The notes beneath the pieces were generated by a model, which saw only the letters and a program-made list of their open reading frames with translations, made no database searches and was not told where the DNA came from. From Candidatus Endomicrobiellum trichonymphae (GTDB lineage: Bacteria > Elusimicrobiota > Endomicrobiia > Endomicrobiales > Endomicrobiaceae): a stretch of 64,000 nt of DNA. Numbering within the stretch: position 1 is the first letter of the stretch; the number at the start of each line of letters is the position of its first letter. The DNA is taken from NCBI RefSeq assembly GCF_002355835.1, contig NZ_AP017459.1, forward strand, positions 62,001-126,000, in the 5' to 3' direction. Below, piece after piece: positions 1 through 12,015 of this stretch. The position numbers and the translations under genes were made by a program.

Positions 1-1156
1 AACCTATATACACAAGACCAACCGGTTTTTTTTTTGTTCCGCCGATTGGTCCTGCAATTCCAGTTACTGAAAAAGCATAATCACTGTCCGAAAGTTTCAG
101 AACGCCTTCCGCCATCTCTTTGACTGTCTCTTTGCTTACAGCTCCGAAATTTGTCAAAGTTTCTTCTTTTACTCCGAGCAGTTTCATTTTTGATTCATTT
201 GAGTATGTGACAACAGAACTTTTAAAATATAAAGAACTTCCGGGAATGTCTGTAATTGCTGCCGCTATATTTCCCCCTGTGCAAGACTCTGCAAAAGAAA
301 CTGTTTTTTTATTTTCAAGCAGGAGTCGTCCCGCGACGGATGCAAGAGTATCGTTATCAAAACCAAAAATATTGTCTTTTAAGACGTTGCCAAACCCGAG
401 TTTTAACTTGCTTATTGTCTCATCGACAAAAAGTTCATCTGTTCCGGAAACTGAAAATTTTATGTCTATAACCGATTTACTTGCGAGAATGCCGAACTCC
501 ACAAATTTTGAATCGCCGGATACGGCTTCCTCCATAACGGGCTTTATCATCTCTTCAACCGCGGATTCTGCAATTCCGAATACATGTAATACTCCATTCT
601 TCTTTATGCCGACAGAATAACTTTTTAAAAACGGCTCGACGTTTTCTTCAAATATCGGCTTCATTTCTTCTGGAGGTCCGGGAAGCAGAAACAATGTTTT
701 TCGGTATTTTTTTTCGCTGTCTTTAAATTTAAAATGTAACATCTGACCCGGCGCTGTTCCAACGCGGTTTTCTAAAACTTTTGCGCCTCTGATAATATTT
801 GCCTGTTTCTCGTTAATTTTAGGAATTGAAGCAGCAACAGAGCGTTTTAAGAAGTACTCTTTTATAGAATTTAAAACTTTTTCGTCGGGATATATCTCGA
901 GATTTAAGCATTCCGCAGCGGTTTCAACTGTTATATCGTCAAATGTCGGACCTAGTCCGCCTGTGGTAATAACAATATTACTTCTCTTAAAAGCTCTTTT
1001 AAATTCCCGCAGCAAATCCTGTTTTTTGTCACCGACGTCGGTAACAAGCGATATTTCAAATCCTATAGCAGAAAGTCTTGAGCCTATATAAGCGGCATTG
1101 GTATTAACTTTTCCGGTAAGGAGTTCGCTTCCCGTACAGATGAGTTCAATTTTCAT
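1..1156 (-). CDS. cinA: CinA-like protein (MoaB-type domain plus nicotinamide-nucleotide amidase), C-terminus beyond window
   Basis: Members of this family hydrolyse nicotinamide mononucleotide and similar pyridine-nucleotide by-products. The frame reads open from ATG at 1156 to the window edge in every section I translated, about 385 codons of an expected 410-420, so only the last 30 or so residues are missing. The N-terminus MKIELICTGSELL and the later GGLGPTFDD motif mark the molybdopterin-binding (MoaB-like) domain. The segment LFLLPGPPEEM follows, and the C-terminal CinA amidase motifs SFAESCTGG and SVTGIAGPIGG lie close to the edge. It runs in the same direction as thrC with a 178-bp gap. 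No lesion was seen, in contrast to the nearby defence genes. Confidence 0.93.
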   Translation of the reverse strand, partial: MKIELICTGSELLTGKVNTNAAYIGSRLSAIGFEISLVTDVGDKKQDLLREFKRAFKRSNIVITTGGLGPTFDDITVETAAECLNLEIYPDEKVLNSIKEYFLKRSVAASIPKINEKQANIIRGAKVLENRVGTAPGQMLHFKFKDSEKKYRKTLFLLPGPPEEMKPIFEENVEPFLKSYSVGIKKNGVLHVFGIAESAVEEMIKPVMEEAVSGDSKFVEFGILASKSVIDIKFSVSGTDELFVDETISKLKLGFGNVLKDNIFGFDNDTLASVAGRLLLENKKTVSFAESCTGGNIAAAITDIPGSSLYFKSSVVTYSNESKMKLLGVKEETLTNFGAVSKETVKEMAEGVLKLSDSDYAFSVTGIAGPIGGTKKKPVGLVYIG

Positions 1157-1334
1157 ATTTTTTTAGTAAAGTCTGTTGTTGACTATTATCAATAACAAAT
1201 ACAGTTATAGTCAGTCTGACGAAACAGCAATATTCCTGTTCACATTTATAAAAAGTCTGCCAAAACAACATATTTTTCGATTTTACTGCTGTAATGATAT
1301 CGACTCCTAAACCATGAGTCATATACAAAAGATT

Positions 1335-2399
1335 TTAAAATCCTATAGTGTTTATAATATCTTTAATATCTGCTTTAACTTTTTTGGGCTTAACAGCGTT
1401 TGTTACTGCGGTATCCGGATCTTTCAAGCCGTGTCCGGTAAGTATGCAGACAATTTTTGCGGGAGCAGCACTTTTAAAATAGCCCTGCTTAATATATTTT
1501 ATAAGTCCCGCTATAGATGAAGCAGAAGCAGGCTCGCAGAAAACGCCTTCCGTTACAGCCACAATTCTGTACGCTTCCAGTATTTCTTCGTCTGTTACTT
1601 TGTCTATTACGCCGCCGGATTCATCTCTTGCTTCTTCGGCGGTCTTCCATGAAGCGGGATTTCCTATTCTTATAGCGGTTGCTATTGTTTCAGGGTTTGT
1701 AATAGGATGTCCTTCAACTATCGGAGCTGAACCTGCTGCTTGAAAACCCATCATTTTAGGAAGAGTATATTTTTCCGGTGCTGCCTTATTATATTCTTTA
1801 TATCCTTTCCAGTATGCGGTAATATTTCCGGCATTACCGACCGGCATAAACTGATAGTCAGGAGACTGCTCCAGACTTTCGCATATTTCATAAGCTGCGG
1901 TTTTTTGTCCTTCTATTCTGAAAGGATTGATTGAATTAACCAAAGTAAGAGGATATTTGCTGCTTAACTCTTTTACGAGATTTAACGCTTCATCAAAGTT
2001 TCCGTCGATTTCCAAAACTTCCGCTCCGTGCATAACAGCCTGAGAAAGTTTTCCAAGCGCTATTTTGCCTTCAGGTATCAGCACTACGCATTTTATTCCC
2101 GCTCTTGCGGCATAAGCCGCGGCAGAAGCCGAAGTATTCCCGGTCGAGGCGCAGATGACAATCTTGCTTCCGTCTTCGACGGCTTTTGAAACAGCCATTG
2201 TCATTCCTCTGTCTTTGAAAGAACCGGTGGGATTCATTCCTTCAAACTTAAGATATATTTTACCGTTAAATCCGAGTTTATCAGGCAGATTTCTTGCAGG
2301 TAGTAGAGGGGTATTTCCCTCATGAAGAGATATAACCGGAGTTTTGTCGCTGACCGGCAGATTTTTCCTGTACTTTTCAATCAAACCTCTGTAACCCAT
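1335..2399 (-). CDS. thrC: Threonine synthase
   Basis: PLP-dependent threonine synthase, which converts O-phosphohomoserine to threonine and phosphate in the cytoplasm. The protein has 354 residues, the usual length of the shorter threonine synthases. The PLP lysine lies in the motif [11 protein letters not shown] near residue 62, preceded by the substrate-binding HEGNTPL segment. A glycine-rich phosphate loop ([10 protein letters not shown]) lies in the second half. ATG 2399 has an AAGGAAA ribosome-binding site directly upstream. The frame is complete and undamaged. Retention of amino-acid biosynthesis fits a nutritional symbiont, which is inference. Confidence 0.96.
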   Translation of the reverse strand: MGYRGLIEKYRKNLPVSDKTPVISLHEGNTPLLPARNLPDKLGFNGKIYLKFEGMNPTGSFKDRGMTMAVSKAVEDGSKIVICASTGNTSASAAAYAARAGIKCVVLIPEGKIALGKLSQAVMHGAEVLEIDGNFDEALNLVKELSSKYPLTLVNSINPFRIEGQKTAAYEICESLEQSPDYQFMPVGNAGNITAYWKGYKEYNKAAPEKYTLPKMMGFQAAGSAPIVEGHPITNPETIATAIRIGNPASWKTAEEARDESGGVIDKVTDEEILEAYRIVAVTEGVFCEPASASSIAGLIKYIKQGYFKSAAPAKIVCILTGHGLKDPDTAVTNAVKPKKVKADIKDIINTIGF

Positions 2400-2603
2400 T
2401 TTCCTTATTCCCTTTATAGAATTTATAAAAATTATTATACTCTATTAAGAGTGTAAAATCAATAATAATAAAGAAGCTGAAATCCTTAGAAACATCAGAT
2501 CTTTCTGAGCGTAAATATGTAGTACTCTATCGTGAATTTGTTTGTGTCTGTGCTTTACCGTTGAATATGTTAAATTGATTTATTTAAGAAAGTATATTTT
2601 CGC

Positions 2604-3386
2604 TCACAAAAACTGTTTAAGGAGAAATCTTTTATTGGATATAATATACTCAGACTCAGTATCATTATAGATTTCTTTATTGAATTCTTTGATAATAATA
2701 TTTATTGGTTTATTATGCACTGTTTTAAATATCTCAGGACCTCTTGCTCCAAAAATAAGTAACTTTGGAGTCAAAGCTATCATTATTAAATCTACTTTAC
2801 CTTTTTCGCCCAGCATCAGCAATGGGTGATTTGAAGTAAGAAATTGTCCATATTGCATATCTTTTTCTTCTATTATTTTGTTGCCAAAGGTAAATCTTTT
2901 AAACTGACCAAATATCGCTCCTCCCGGATTAAACACTGATAAAAAAGAATAATTGGATAGCGGTTTGTTATATTTTTGTAATTCTTCTATTTCTTCTTTA
3001 GTAGCTTTCCCATGTCTTATCAATTCATCAGCGAATTTAGCAAGGTCGGACTCTGCTGTTTCATAAGCTTCAGCAACAATATGTTTTTTTCTTACTTTAA
3101 GAGCGACTATAAAAGAATAAAAATTCCCAAATTCTGTTTCTGACAACTTATCCATTGTTTTATCTTTAAGAATCTTATTTATAGTAGGAAACCAAACGTT
3201 ATTTTCAATTTGTGCAAACATATTTTCAACTTCATTGTCCCATATTCTGTCAGCAAATATATTTCGCGGATTGGGTTTAAATATATTAGAATTTTCTTTT
3301 TGCAGGCAGTATACTTGCGTGTCATTAAATTTCCACTTTGAACTGTAAAACTGAGGAATATAGTGATTATTTTTTGTTTTCGGCAT
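2604..3386 (-). CDS. DUF4238 domain protein
   Basis: A roughly 260-residue protein matching the DUF4238 family by its N-terminal signature NNHYIPQFYSSKW, followed by a long helical region and a C-terminal half with the segment QFLTSNHPLL. The biochemical function is unknown to me. These proteins are often scattered among mobile or defence genes. I prefer the ATG at 3386 (MPKTKNN) to the one 12 bases upstream, because a TAGGA site then sits nine bases before it. It marks the left edge of the island that runs to about 20.9 kb and looks intact. A defence role is only suggested by position. Confidence 0.72.
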   Translation of the reverse strand: MPKTKNNHYIPQFYSSKWKFNDTQVYCLQKENSNIFKPNPRNIFADRIWDNEVENMFAQIENNVWFPTINKILKDKTMDKLSETEFGNFYSFIVALKVRKKHIVAEAYETAESDLAKFADELIRHGKATKEEIEELQKYNKPLSNYSFLSVFNPGGAIFGQFKRFTFGNKIIEEKDMQYGQFLTSNHPLLMLGEKGKVDLIMIALTPKLLIFGARGPEIFKTVHNKPINIIIKEFNKEIYNDTESEYIISNKRFLLKQFL

Positions 3387-4167
3387 AATTTTTTGCATCC
3401 TATTAACTTATTCATTAGAAAACAATATAATAGCAGTTGTCTGGATTTTAAAGTGCATAAGTAATATCTAACTATATATGATACATAGGCGAATAATGGA
3501 ACGTATGTATTAAAATACAATACTAAATACTTTATATTAGTACATAAATATAAATAATAAGCGTATAACAAACAGATAATATCTGCTAGTGAATTTCTTA
3601 GAGATTTTAATCTTTTTAAATTTTCAGAAAGTATTACTATGCATTTAAAACAAAAATGTTTAGGACTCAATTTAACTCGGGGATTTCTTACAAAAATCAG
3701 ATATAAGTTTCGGTTCATTAAAACGTTTTAAAAATAAGCGCAAAATCTCTCTAAGTTGTTTAAACTAAACCGAAAGTTTATAACAACTAACTGCAGGAAC
3801 TTTAGCTTTTGCTTGTCAGGTTGAGTGGACGGAGTCCATGAAACATCCAGTCTTTTCAGAATACCTTATGGCAATGCTCTCATTTTTCTTTCACTTCAAA
3901 GAAGGATGGAGTGCGCAGCAGAGAGGACTGACTTAATTTTCTTCCTTTAAAGATATTGATCTGGCGTTAGCGTTAAAGAGAGGTGTGTAAAAAATATTCA
4001 ATTTGCAGCAATGAAAGATATATAAATAGCGGAAAAGCAAAATGTAAGCAAAGGATGTAAAAGGAATTTTGAAAGAATCGTACGTTCGGCAGGCAAAGAA
4101 AAAATTGGGCTGATATTGTATTAAACAATCTGAAAAAAGAGTATTCAAAATTTTATTTTGAGGTGAA
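3387..4167. other. Gene-free stretch, AT-rich
   Basis: About 780 bases between the DUF4238 gene and the KAP pseudogene. A long minus-strand open frame crosses part of it but has a Lys/Leu/Cys-rich, low-complexity translation with no recognisable motif and overlaps the DUF4238 gene out of frame. The part from 3,830 to 3,990 is less AT-rich and could be the remains of an unidentified gene; I could not name it. Confidence 0.5.
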
Positions 4168-6405
4168 ATGATAATGACTGACAATCAAACTTTAGATGAA
4201 AAAATACAAATAAAACAAGATGACTGTAAAAAGGAAATTTTTAATGCGGATAAAGATAAAAAGGATGATATACTTGGAAGAATTCGTTTTGCCGAAAATA
4301 TGTCTTTGAGGTTATTGAATTATAAGGCTGATGAAAGTGTCATTATTGGACTTAATGGAGAGTGGGGATCAGGAAAATCATCAGTTATAAACTTAATTAA
4401 ACAATGCATTAATAACAATAACGATAATGCTGGCAAGCCGGCAATAATAAATTTTAATCCTTGGACGTTTTCAAAAAGAGAGGATATAACAAGGTATTTT
4501 TTCGATGAAATATCTTCTGCATTTGATTACAAAAACAGAAGTGAAGAAGATAAAGCTACAGCGGAAAAATTCAGGAGTTATGCCAAATTGCTAGGAGCTT
4601 TAGAATATGTTCCCAACTCTTCTGTTTTCTTATTTTCCAAGTTTTTAAAGAATATTTTTAAAAGATGTGAAAAGTATTGTAGAAAATCCGAGAATGTATC
4701 TATAATGGGTATTAAAAATGAACTTAATGATCGTTTAATTAAAAACAAAAGAAATACAATTGTGTTTATTGATGACATAGACAGGTTAACCAATAAAGAA
4801 ATCAGAGAAATATTCAGATTAGTAAGAGTTAATGCTGATTTCTGGAAAATGATATATGTAATTGCTTTTGACAGACATATTGTTGAAAAAAGCTTTGAAG
4901 AACAGGGGAAAGAATATTTAGAGAATATCATACAAGTAAATGTTAATGTGCCGTTTCCTTCTAAAGAAGGACTTTCACAGTTTCTTTGCAAGGAATTAGA
5001 CCGGGTAATAAAAACACTGCCGGCATCAGTGCAGGAGTTATTTCAATAAAGATGAAAATGAAAATAATTGGGATAGTGTTTATCGTTCAGGATTCAGAGA
5101 CTTTTTTTAAAATATCAGAGATATAAAAAGATTTATAAGCGGGTTAGAATTTAACATATCTCGAATGTGTAAAAATAATGTGATTGGAATAAATCCAATT
5201 GACTTTATCGCTGTTAAAGCAATTAGAATGTTCGCTTATGATTTTTATTTACTCATGGCTGAGAACTCGGTTCTTTTTACGGCAAAACATAAGTTAGAAT
5301 TTGAAAGATTAGGATTATCTGAAGAAAAGATAAAAGAAGAAATAGACAATGCGTTAACGAATTGTATAACTGAAGATAATAAATGTCGTCAGACTGTAAA
5401 AGGTTTAGTTAAAGAGTTATTCCCGTGGCTTAAAGATATTGAGGAAGGAATATCGCGTGAATATAATTACGTAATATGGAGTAAACAGTTAAGAGTATGC
5501 TCTGAGCGGCTTTATGATTCTTACTTTAACTTTATTCCTGGCGGAGATGAAGGAGAGATAGGCAGATATGAAATAACTAAAATCCTTAAAGAAATGGATT
5601 CCATGGAAACTTTTGAACGAACTCTTCGTCAATATATAGAAACAAAAGGAATCGTAAAAATATTGGCGAGGACTCAAGATTTTACAGGAGATGAAAATTA
5701 TATTTCTAGGGAAAATGCTAAAAATGTTGTAGGGGCATTGCTCAATATTTATGAAGACTTACCCGGTACTTTATCTCCAATTAGCGAGAGTATAAACAAA
5801 ATGCTTGATTCATATCCCAAAGATAGTGTCGGTTTATAATGAATCAGTTATTAAACAGGGAGACAGATAAAGAGAAAAATTTTAATTTATTGAAAGAACT
5901 TATCCCTCAAACAAAAGGTTTATCTATGCAATTTGATAAAACAAGAACACAGAAACCAAATTCTTTTCGAATACCTCCAGATAAAATAATATTTCTGCAA
6001 AAGATATGCGTTGAAAAAATAAATAATGCCGATAAAAAATATCTTATTAATCATAAAGACTTACGATTTCTTTTATATAAATGGAAAGAGTGGTGTGGTT
6101 CAAAACAATTGACTGAATTTATCAATCAAGTTCTTGAGAGTAATAAAAATACAATTGTACTTGTAAGTCATTTTATTTCAGTTTCAGAAGTAATAGAATC
6201 GAGAAATGGCGAAATAGAAAGGACTAAAAAGTTGCAGTATCTGTATAAAGAGTTAAGTAATTTCGTTAATTTGGAAGATGTAAAAACAAAACTGGATGAG
6301 ATTAAAAAGTTCTATCCGAAATTATACGAAGAACATAGAAATACTATAGACTTGTTTCTGAAAGACTATGAAAAAAGTTTTGTATGTCCTCTTTTGAAGT
6401 TCTAA
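4168..6405 (+). pseudogene. KAP-family P-loop NTPase, broken at three points
   Basis: KAP NTPases are STAND-class ATPases, frequent in bacterial defence and mobile islands. The first part (4168-5049) holds Walker A GEWGSGKS (residues 64-71), the family segment NFNPWTF and Walker B VFIDDIDRL. The KAP pattern then continues in other frames. At about 5045 (GAGTTATTTCAATAAAG) the reading frame shifts. The shifted frame reads FNKDENENNWDSVYRSGFRD, meets an in-frame TAA near 5108, then resumes as NIRDIKRFISGLEF, a KAP signature. A further shift near 5830 leads into the last 188 codons. Summed, the pieces give about 745 residues, a normal KAP length. ATG 4168 has a GAGGTG site. The joining of the pieces is inferred from motif order. 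Confidence 0.82.
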
Positions 6406-6700
6406 ATATTTTGTAAAAGTCAGCACTATTTTCAAATACTCCTTGAATGGATATTTTCTAAATTGAAAGGTAATAAAGACTAAAAAGATAGTGAATTTAC
6501 AGTCTTAAAATTAAATGTAAATCTATTCAGTAAACCTTTATATATTTATGTTATGTTATAATAAAATTCTGAAAGAACTAAACAATGACATTAAATATGA
6601 GATTGAAATAATGAATTTGTCTGATTGCCGAACTCAACGATTTCCTCTTCTGTATTTATGAAAAGACAAATTTTGACAACGCAACATAATACAATAAATT

Positions 6701-9700
6701 ATGAATGAAAACTCCTCACAAGATTACATTGAATTAAATCGAAAATATGTAAAATTTCAAGACTCTCTTTCGTTTTCGAAACCCGAAAACATTGACGTTG
6801 TTCTTAAAGAAAATGACGCTGTTGTCATTCTTGGAGATAAAGGAAGTGGGAAAACAATAGAAGTCAAACAATTTCAATCAAAACATCGAGACAATTCAAA
6901 ATATTTTGAATTGAAAGATATTTACTCGGGTTTGCAAGATGTTAAATCTAAAATAGAAGTATTAATAAAATCATTAGATTTAAAAAATGACGATAGTTAT
7001 TTATATTTGCTTTTTGATGCTATTGATGAATGCAGATTACAAGGTATCCGTAAACAAGATGCATTTGAAATAACATTGCGTAAAATAAGAAACGATTTGG
7101 AAAATCTGCCAATCCATATCTCTAAACTTAAATTTATCTTTACATCTAGAGAAGCAGACTGGAAAAAAGATGCGGATAATAATCTGATTCAAAAATATCT
7201 TAGCATCGATACGCTGAAACAAAACAGCGGCACTGCTAATTCCGACAGTGTAATTTTAAAAGATCCTACAAACTGCACTACAGATACAGGAAAACACGAT
7301 ATTAAAATAAGTATTTATACTCTGGAAGAACTGAATAATGAACAAAAACGGCTTATTGCAAAGTATTTAAAAGAAAATGAGGATTTTTTTGAGAAAGATA
7401 TTATTGCGCAGGGATATTCTAATACTCCATTGGATTGTTTGGAATTCTTAAAATTTAAGACAAGGCGCAGGAATACAACATATAAAATGGAGGATTTTCT
7501 TCGTTATAAACTGCAGCGCAGACACAGAGAGCTGAATGAAAGCCGCAATGACGGTCAGTTCCCGATGATAAAAATAGAACGTTTGTCAAAACGATTAGCT
7601 GCAGCGACATTGTTTTGTAAAACAGTATCTATTCAGAAAAGAGAATCATACTCTGATTTTTCTACTTCGTCTCACAGTAATGATGTTTCATTAACTGAGT
7701 TGTTCCCGAATGAAGATTCGTCTTGTTTGAATGCTTTTATAAATTCTGCTTTGTTCTCAGCAAATGGCGAAAATTCTGTTAAATTCTGGGATGAGTTATC
7801 AAGAGATAATGTAGCGCATTTTTGGCTGAAAGACAGAATTGAGAAAGGTAAATATAATGAGATAAAGAATCTGATTTTCCAAAAATGCGACAGCATAATC
7901 TCTCCGAAGAAATCGTTTATAATTTCAGCTGTTTTTCTTGCCAATACTGAACCCGAATTTAGAAAATATCTCATTGAATTTCACCCGGAATTCTTGGTGA
8001 TATATTCCTATTGTTGCGAATCTCTGACAGAGTTTGATAAAAAAGAAATTCTAATTTAAAAGAATGAAACATAACAATTTTTTAGCCAAAATTTTTCTTA
8101 TGCAATTGCTTTACTATTCAGATGCAAAAAACTTAGATAGGAAACTAAAGGGAAAAGTTAACAGCTTAATGACTGCGTACTTATTCCCTAAAAAAGACAT
8201 GACTATAGGCATAAATTTTTATACAAGTGCAGTTGAAATTTTACTGAGGCAGGAACATCCAAAAATAAATCAAAAATTAAAAGCGTTTTTGTTATCAAAT
8301 ATATCAAAATTATCAGATGTAACAATCGGAACACTGCTAGAAGACTATTTGTCTCCTGAATATATTTCATTTAAAGAAGTCACAGTTTTGCTAAAAAAGT
8401 ATATTAATGAAGGTTGCGATAACGGGGGAATGGCTTATTTAAAAATTGTTTATCCTAAGCTTATTCAAAAACTATCCGATGCATCTGAAATTAAATCTAT
8501 ATTGGACGGCATATCATTTGATTTTTCTAATGAAAACGAAGTATTTATTTATGTTTCCTTACTTATAAGATTTATTGACTGCGGCGTGAAGTCTGATGAG
8601 ATATCAAATCACTTATTAAAATTGCATAAGTACAATTATGATAAATTTTATCCAAACTCTAAGAATGAGGAAGAATTAGAACATCTGAAAGAGAAAATAA
8701 CCCCAGAAATAAACTTAGCTTTTGTTAAGAAGCTCTTAGAAGAGTATAAAGCCTTGAAAGAGTCAAATTATGACTGGTTCCCTTACGATAAACTATATAA
8801 AATAAATGATGATATTATGAAGATATTTTTGAAAGAGACAAACAATAAGTCTTTATCTCAAAATAGCATTTTATATTTATTTAACTTTTGTTTACGTAAT
8901 TTAAAAAAAACTTATTCGGACTCAGGCACTATGATGCAGATAATAAAACCGTATCTCAACACAAAACAGAAACGTCAAAGTTGGAAAGAATTTTTAAATC
9001 CTCCTAATATTGCTGTTAAAAATAAGATAAGTGAATACAAAGTCCAAAAAGAAAAGGATCAACAATTTTTAAATGAACATATTGAAGATATCAGATGCGC
9101 GGCAAAAGAATATCAGCATATAATTGTTGGTCTTTCTCTTGAAAATAAGGCAGATATATCTAGTATTGAAAATGAATGGGGGTAGATATTGCCGGCGCAT
9201 ATAAAGAAGGTATAAAAAAATACTGGCAAATATGTGAATTGGACTTCAATCAATATGTAAATGAAATTGTCGGAACAAATAAAAGTTTAAAACAAACAGT
9301 TGCAGGATTATCAGGACTACATTTATTTTTTCAAGATAGTCCTGACTGTTTAAATAAATTAAATGAAGAACAGGCAAAACGCGCAATATATTGGGGTGTA
9401 CAGAAATTAAATCTTTTGCCAGACTGGATAAGTAAATGCATTAAAATTTATCCCAAGATCGCAAAAGAAATTATATTGCCGATTATTGATAAAACAATCG
9501 AGTTAAAAGCAGACAATTATTTACTTTTCAATTTATCTCAGATAGATAGTGATGCTTTGAGTATATTTTATGAAGATTTATGGGGACGCATACAAAACCA
9601 GCCTGATTCTAAATCTATCTGCGATGTTGTCAAAATTATTACAAATATGAATTTGATTGATGACAAAAAACGTTTGGCTCTTGTTGTATATATCAGAGGT

Positions 9701-10699
9701 AAGATTTCTGATATTGAAAATAAAAATACAATCATTTGGCTTAGATTACTTTACAATACAGACCAGAAAAAATTTGCTGAAACAATACAAAACTTAGAAA
9801 AAAAATATAGCAACGAATCAGAAAAAATGCAACGATTTTTTATAAGTCTTTTTGATGAATTATATCTTTGTCAATTTTATGAAGTTAAAAATAAAACGGC
9901 AGATAATAGCGGACTTATAGATTTATTGCCGCTGTTGTTTAAATATATTGACACCAATAACGACGTTCAGCGTAAAAACGGCGCTGTTTTTTGGACTGGA
10001 CCAAGAGATAATGCTGAAAGTTTTAGAGATCAGATTTTTAATTTCATTAGTAGTGTTAACAATTTCAGGAAAGATGATAGAAGGCTCTTGTTGGATTTAG
10101 CAAAAAAAATTAATCACAAAAAGTATAAAAAGTATTCTGAAAGAATTCAATGCGTTGCTGATGAACTTTTACTGATAGATGAAGAGAATCTGGCTGAGGA
10201 TGATGTTATAAAAATAGAAGAATCGGATTATCTTGCTCCCAAAAGCGCAGATGACCTGTTTAGAATAGTCTGCGATAAGTTGGATGAAATCAAAACAGAT
10301 ATTGAAACTTCAGATTATAGCTTGAAAGAACTTTATCAGGATAATATAAAAAAGGAAAAATATTTCCAGAAATATATACTGATGGGATTGAGGAAATTAT
10401 CGCGAAACCTATATTCTTCGGTCCGTGAACCGGAAGTGGCTGCTAATAATAAACCTGATCTGCAAATATGGGATGGAAATTGGTGTGTAAATATAGAATG
10501 TAAAGTTGCGGATAACTGGAGTGGAACCGATATGTGCGATACAATTGATTCTCAACTTATTGAAAAATATTTGAAGTATAAAAAATATCGGCATGGAATT
10601 TTATTGTTATCCCGCATAAAAAAAGATTCTTGGGAAATCAAAGAACAAAGCGTTTATTTTAGTGAACTTATAAAAATGCTTCAAGAACGTGGCAGATGA
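6701..10699 (+). pseudogene. Giant STAND-like NTPase with C-terminal PD-(D/E)XK nuclease domain, in three frames
   Basis: Three open segments (6701-8059, 8064-9185, 9176-10699) together encode about 1,330 residues and probably derive from one gene. The first has Walker A GDKGSGKT (residues 45-52) and a STAND/NACHT-type Walker B LLFDAIDE (103-110), followed by a sensor-like FIFTSREADW. The middle is a long helical region typical of a recognition domain. The end carries a restriction-endonuclease-like core, KPDLQIWDG followed by VNIECK, which fits a PD-(D/E)XK active site. The second junction lies exactly in a GGGGG run at 9178-9182, arguing for a one-base slip. The first lies within about 10 bases of 8054. 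A natural three-gene operon with tight coupling is the alternative. It sits between KAP and Fic pseudogenes. I do not recognise a named system. Confidence 0.7.
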
Positions 10700-10991
10700 A
10701 GCCAGAAAGAAATATATTCATATCAAAGATATACGCGTTATTGGAATTGATTATTCAATATAATCAAAAAATTGTAAAAAAATAATAACTAAAAACTCAA
10801 AGAAGCATACATTTAATTCCCTGCTGACTTTTCATGGGATTTTTATTTTCGTCGTTAGTTCATTGACGGTTTTTAAGGAAAATCCTTTCAATTTTTTGCT
10901 AAATATATAACAACGATAATTGGATTGATAAGTACAAGTATAATAATTCTGAATAATGTTATTGACACATATAATTAGCTTATATAATAAT

Positions 10992-11981
10992 TTAAGTTCT
11001 TAACGAACTGTACTTTCTTGCTTTTTGGGATTTGTTGGCAATTTTTAAAAAGCCGGATGTTACAAGTTTCTGCGCTAGCTGTCTTGCAGTTCTGTCTGAA
11101 AACCTGAATAAAGCTTTGATATTTTTGCTTGTAATAATAAAATAAGTCTTTTCAAATAAAGTTAAGATTTTCTTTTGTAAAATGCTATTCAATTTTGCTG
11201 AAAGATTTTAACATTCCTGTCACAAAATATTTATTCTATCCATGACTTTATGTCTGCAGCAGCTCTGCCAAAATAATAATTATGAGAGCATCCTAAAATT
11301 TTTTGCATAGTATTCTTCTAAATTATATATGCCTTTAAGTTCATAACCGCATTTATGTAAAACCAGAGTTGTCAAAATTCTGGCTGTTCTGCCGCTGCTG
11401 TCATAATAAGGATGTGTTGTAACAAACTGATAATGAGTTACAGCGGCTAGGAACATAGGCACAATATTTTGTTTTCATTTAATCAAGCGAAAAATGCTGA
11501 CATTAATTTAGGAACATCTTTTGCTTCATGAGACAGACAAACTATTTTTCCGCTTCTAAGATTCTTTATGACATTTTATTCTGTTCTGTAATTTGTTGGT
11601 TTCGACTTACCGTTGTCCGTAATATAACCATGCAGAATTTTTATATCTTTTTCTTTAATTTCAAGAGTTTTACTATATAGCAAGTTTTGTCATTTCATCA
11701 AAAGCTTTATAATAACCTTTGATTTCTTTTTCATCTCTTGAGCGTCCTTTTATCTGTTTATGTTTAAGTAAAACTTCTGCAGCTTCTTTTTTAGTCAGCC
11801 TGTTTCTTTCAATCATAGTTGAATAATGAGTTGAAAAGAGTTTAGAATATTCTCTAAGGCTTGATAAAACTTTAAGTGTCAAGGGTAATAATTTAGCCTT
11901 CACTTTTATTGATTATATTTCACTCAGTTTTTTTAAAATGGTATTGGTAATTTTATATTTAGGTTCAAATTTTAACGGCAT
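10992..11981 (-). pseudogene. Fic-family protein, broken
   Basis: Fic proteins usually transfer AMP to target proteins. The pieces, read from 11981 downward, are MPLKFEPKYKITNTIL, then an in-frame TAA near 11915, then the segment with NRLTKKEAAEVL, the helix normally preceding the Fic core. Next come shifted pieces reading SGKIVCLSHEAKDVP, then the active-site loop HPYYDSSGRTAR and YYFGRAAADIKSW, ending in a winged-helix-like tail (10992-11192). The loop departs from the HPFxxGNGRxxR consensus: SS replaces the usual GN. At least three frame breaks plus one nonsense codon are present. It is divergent from hsdM with an inverted repeat over its start codon. Confidence 0.83.
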
Positions 11982-12015
11982 AGTAACGACACACTCCTAT
12001 GTCGTTAATTATGCC
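11977..12015. promoter_or_regulatory. Long imperfect inverted repeat between divergent fic and hsdM
   Basis: The arms GGCATA-gt-AACGACA and TGTCGTT-aat-TATGCC face each other across an 8-base centre. A second nested pair, TTTAACGGC (11971) and GCCGTTAAA (12021), surrounds it. The repeat covers the fic start codon and lies about 150 bases upstream of hsdM. It has no T-run, so an operator for a controller of either gene fits better than a terminator; this is inference. Confidence 0.5.

Noticed and set aside
120-620. Plus-strand 166-codon reading frame
   Set aside because: It lies opposite cinA, whose motifs are on the minus strand; an antisense shadow.
3179-3718. Minus-strand 179-codon frame
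   Set aside because: Low-complexity translation with no motif, overlapping the DUF4238 gene in another frame.
5837-5841. TAATG overlap as a native two-gene junction in the KAP region
   Set aside because: Possible in principle, but KAP proteins are normally single chains and the summed length is right for one gene with lesions.
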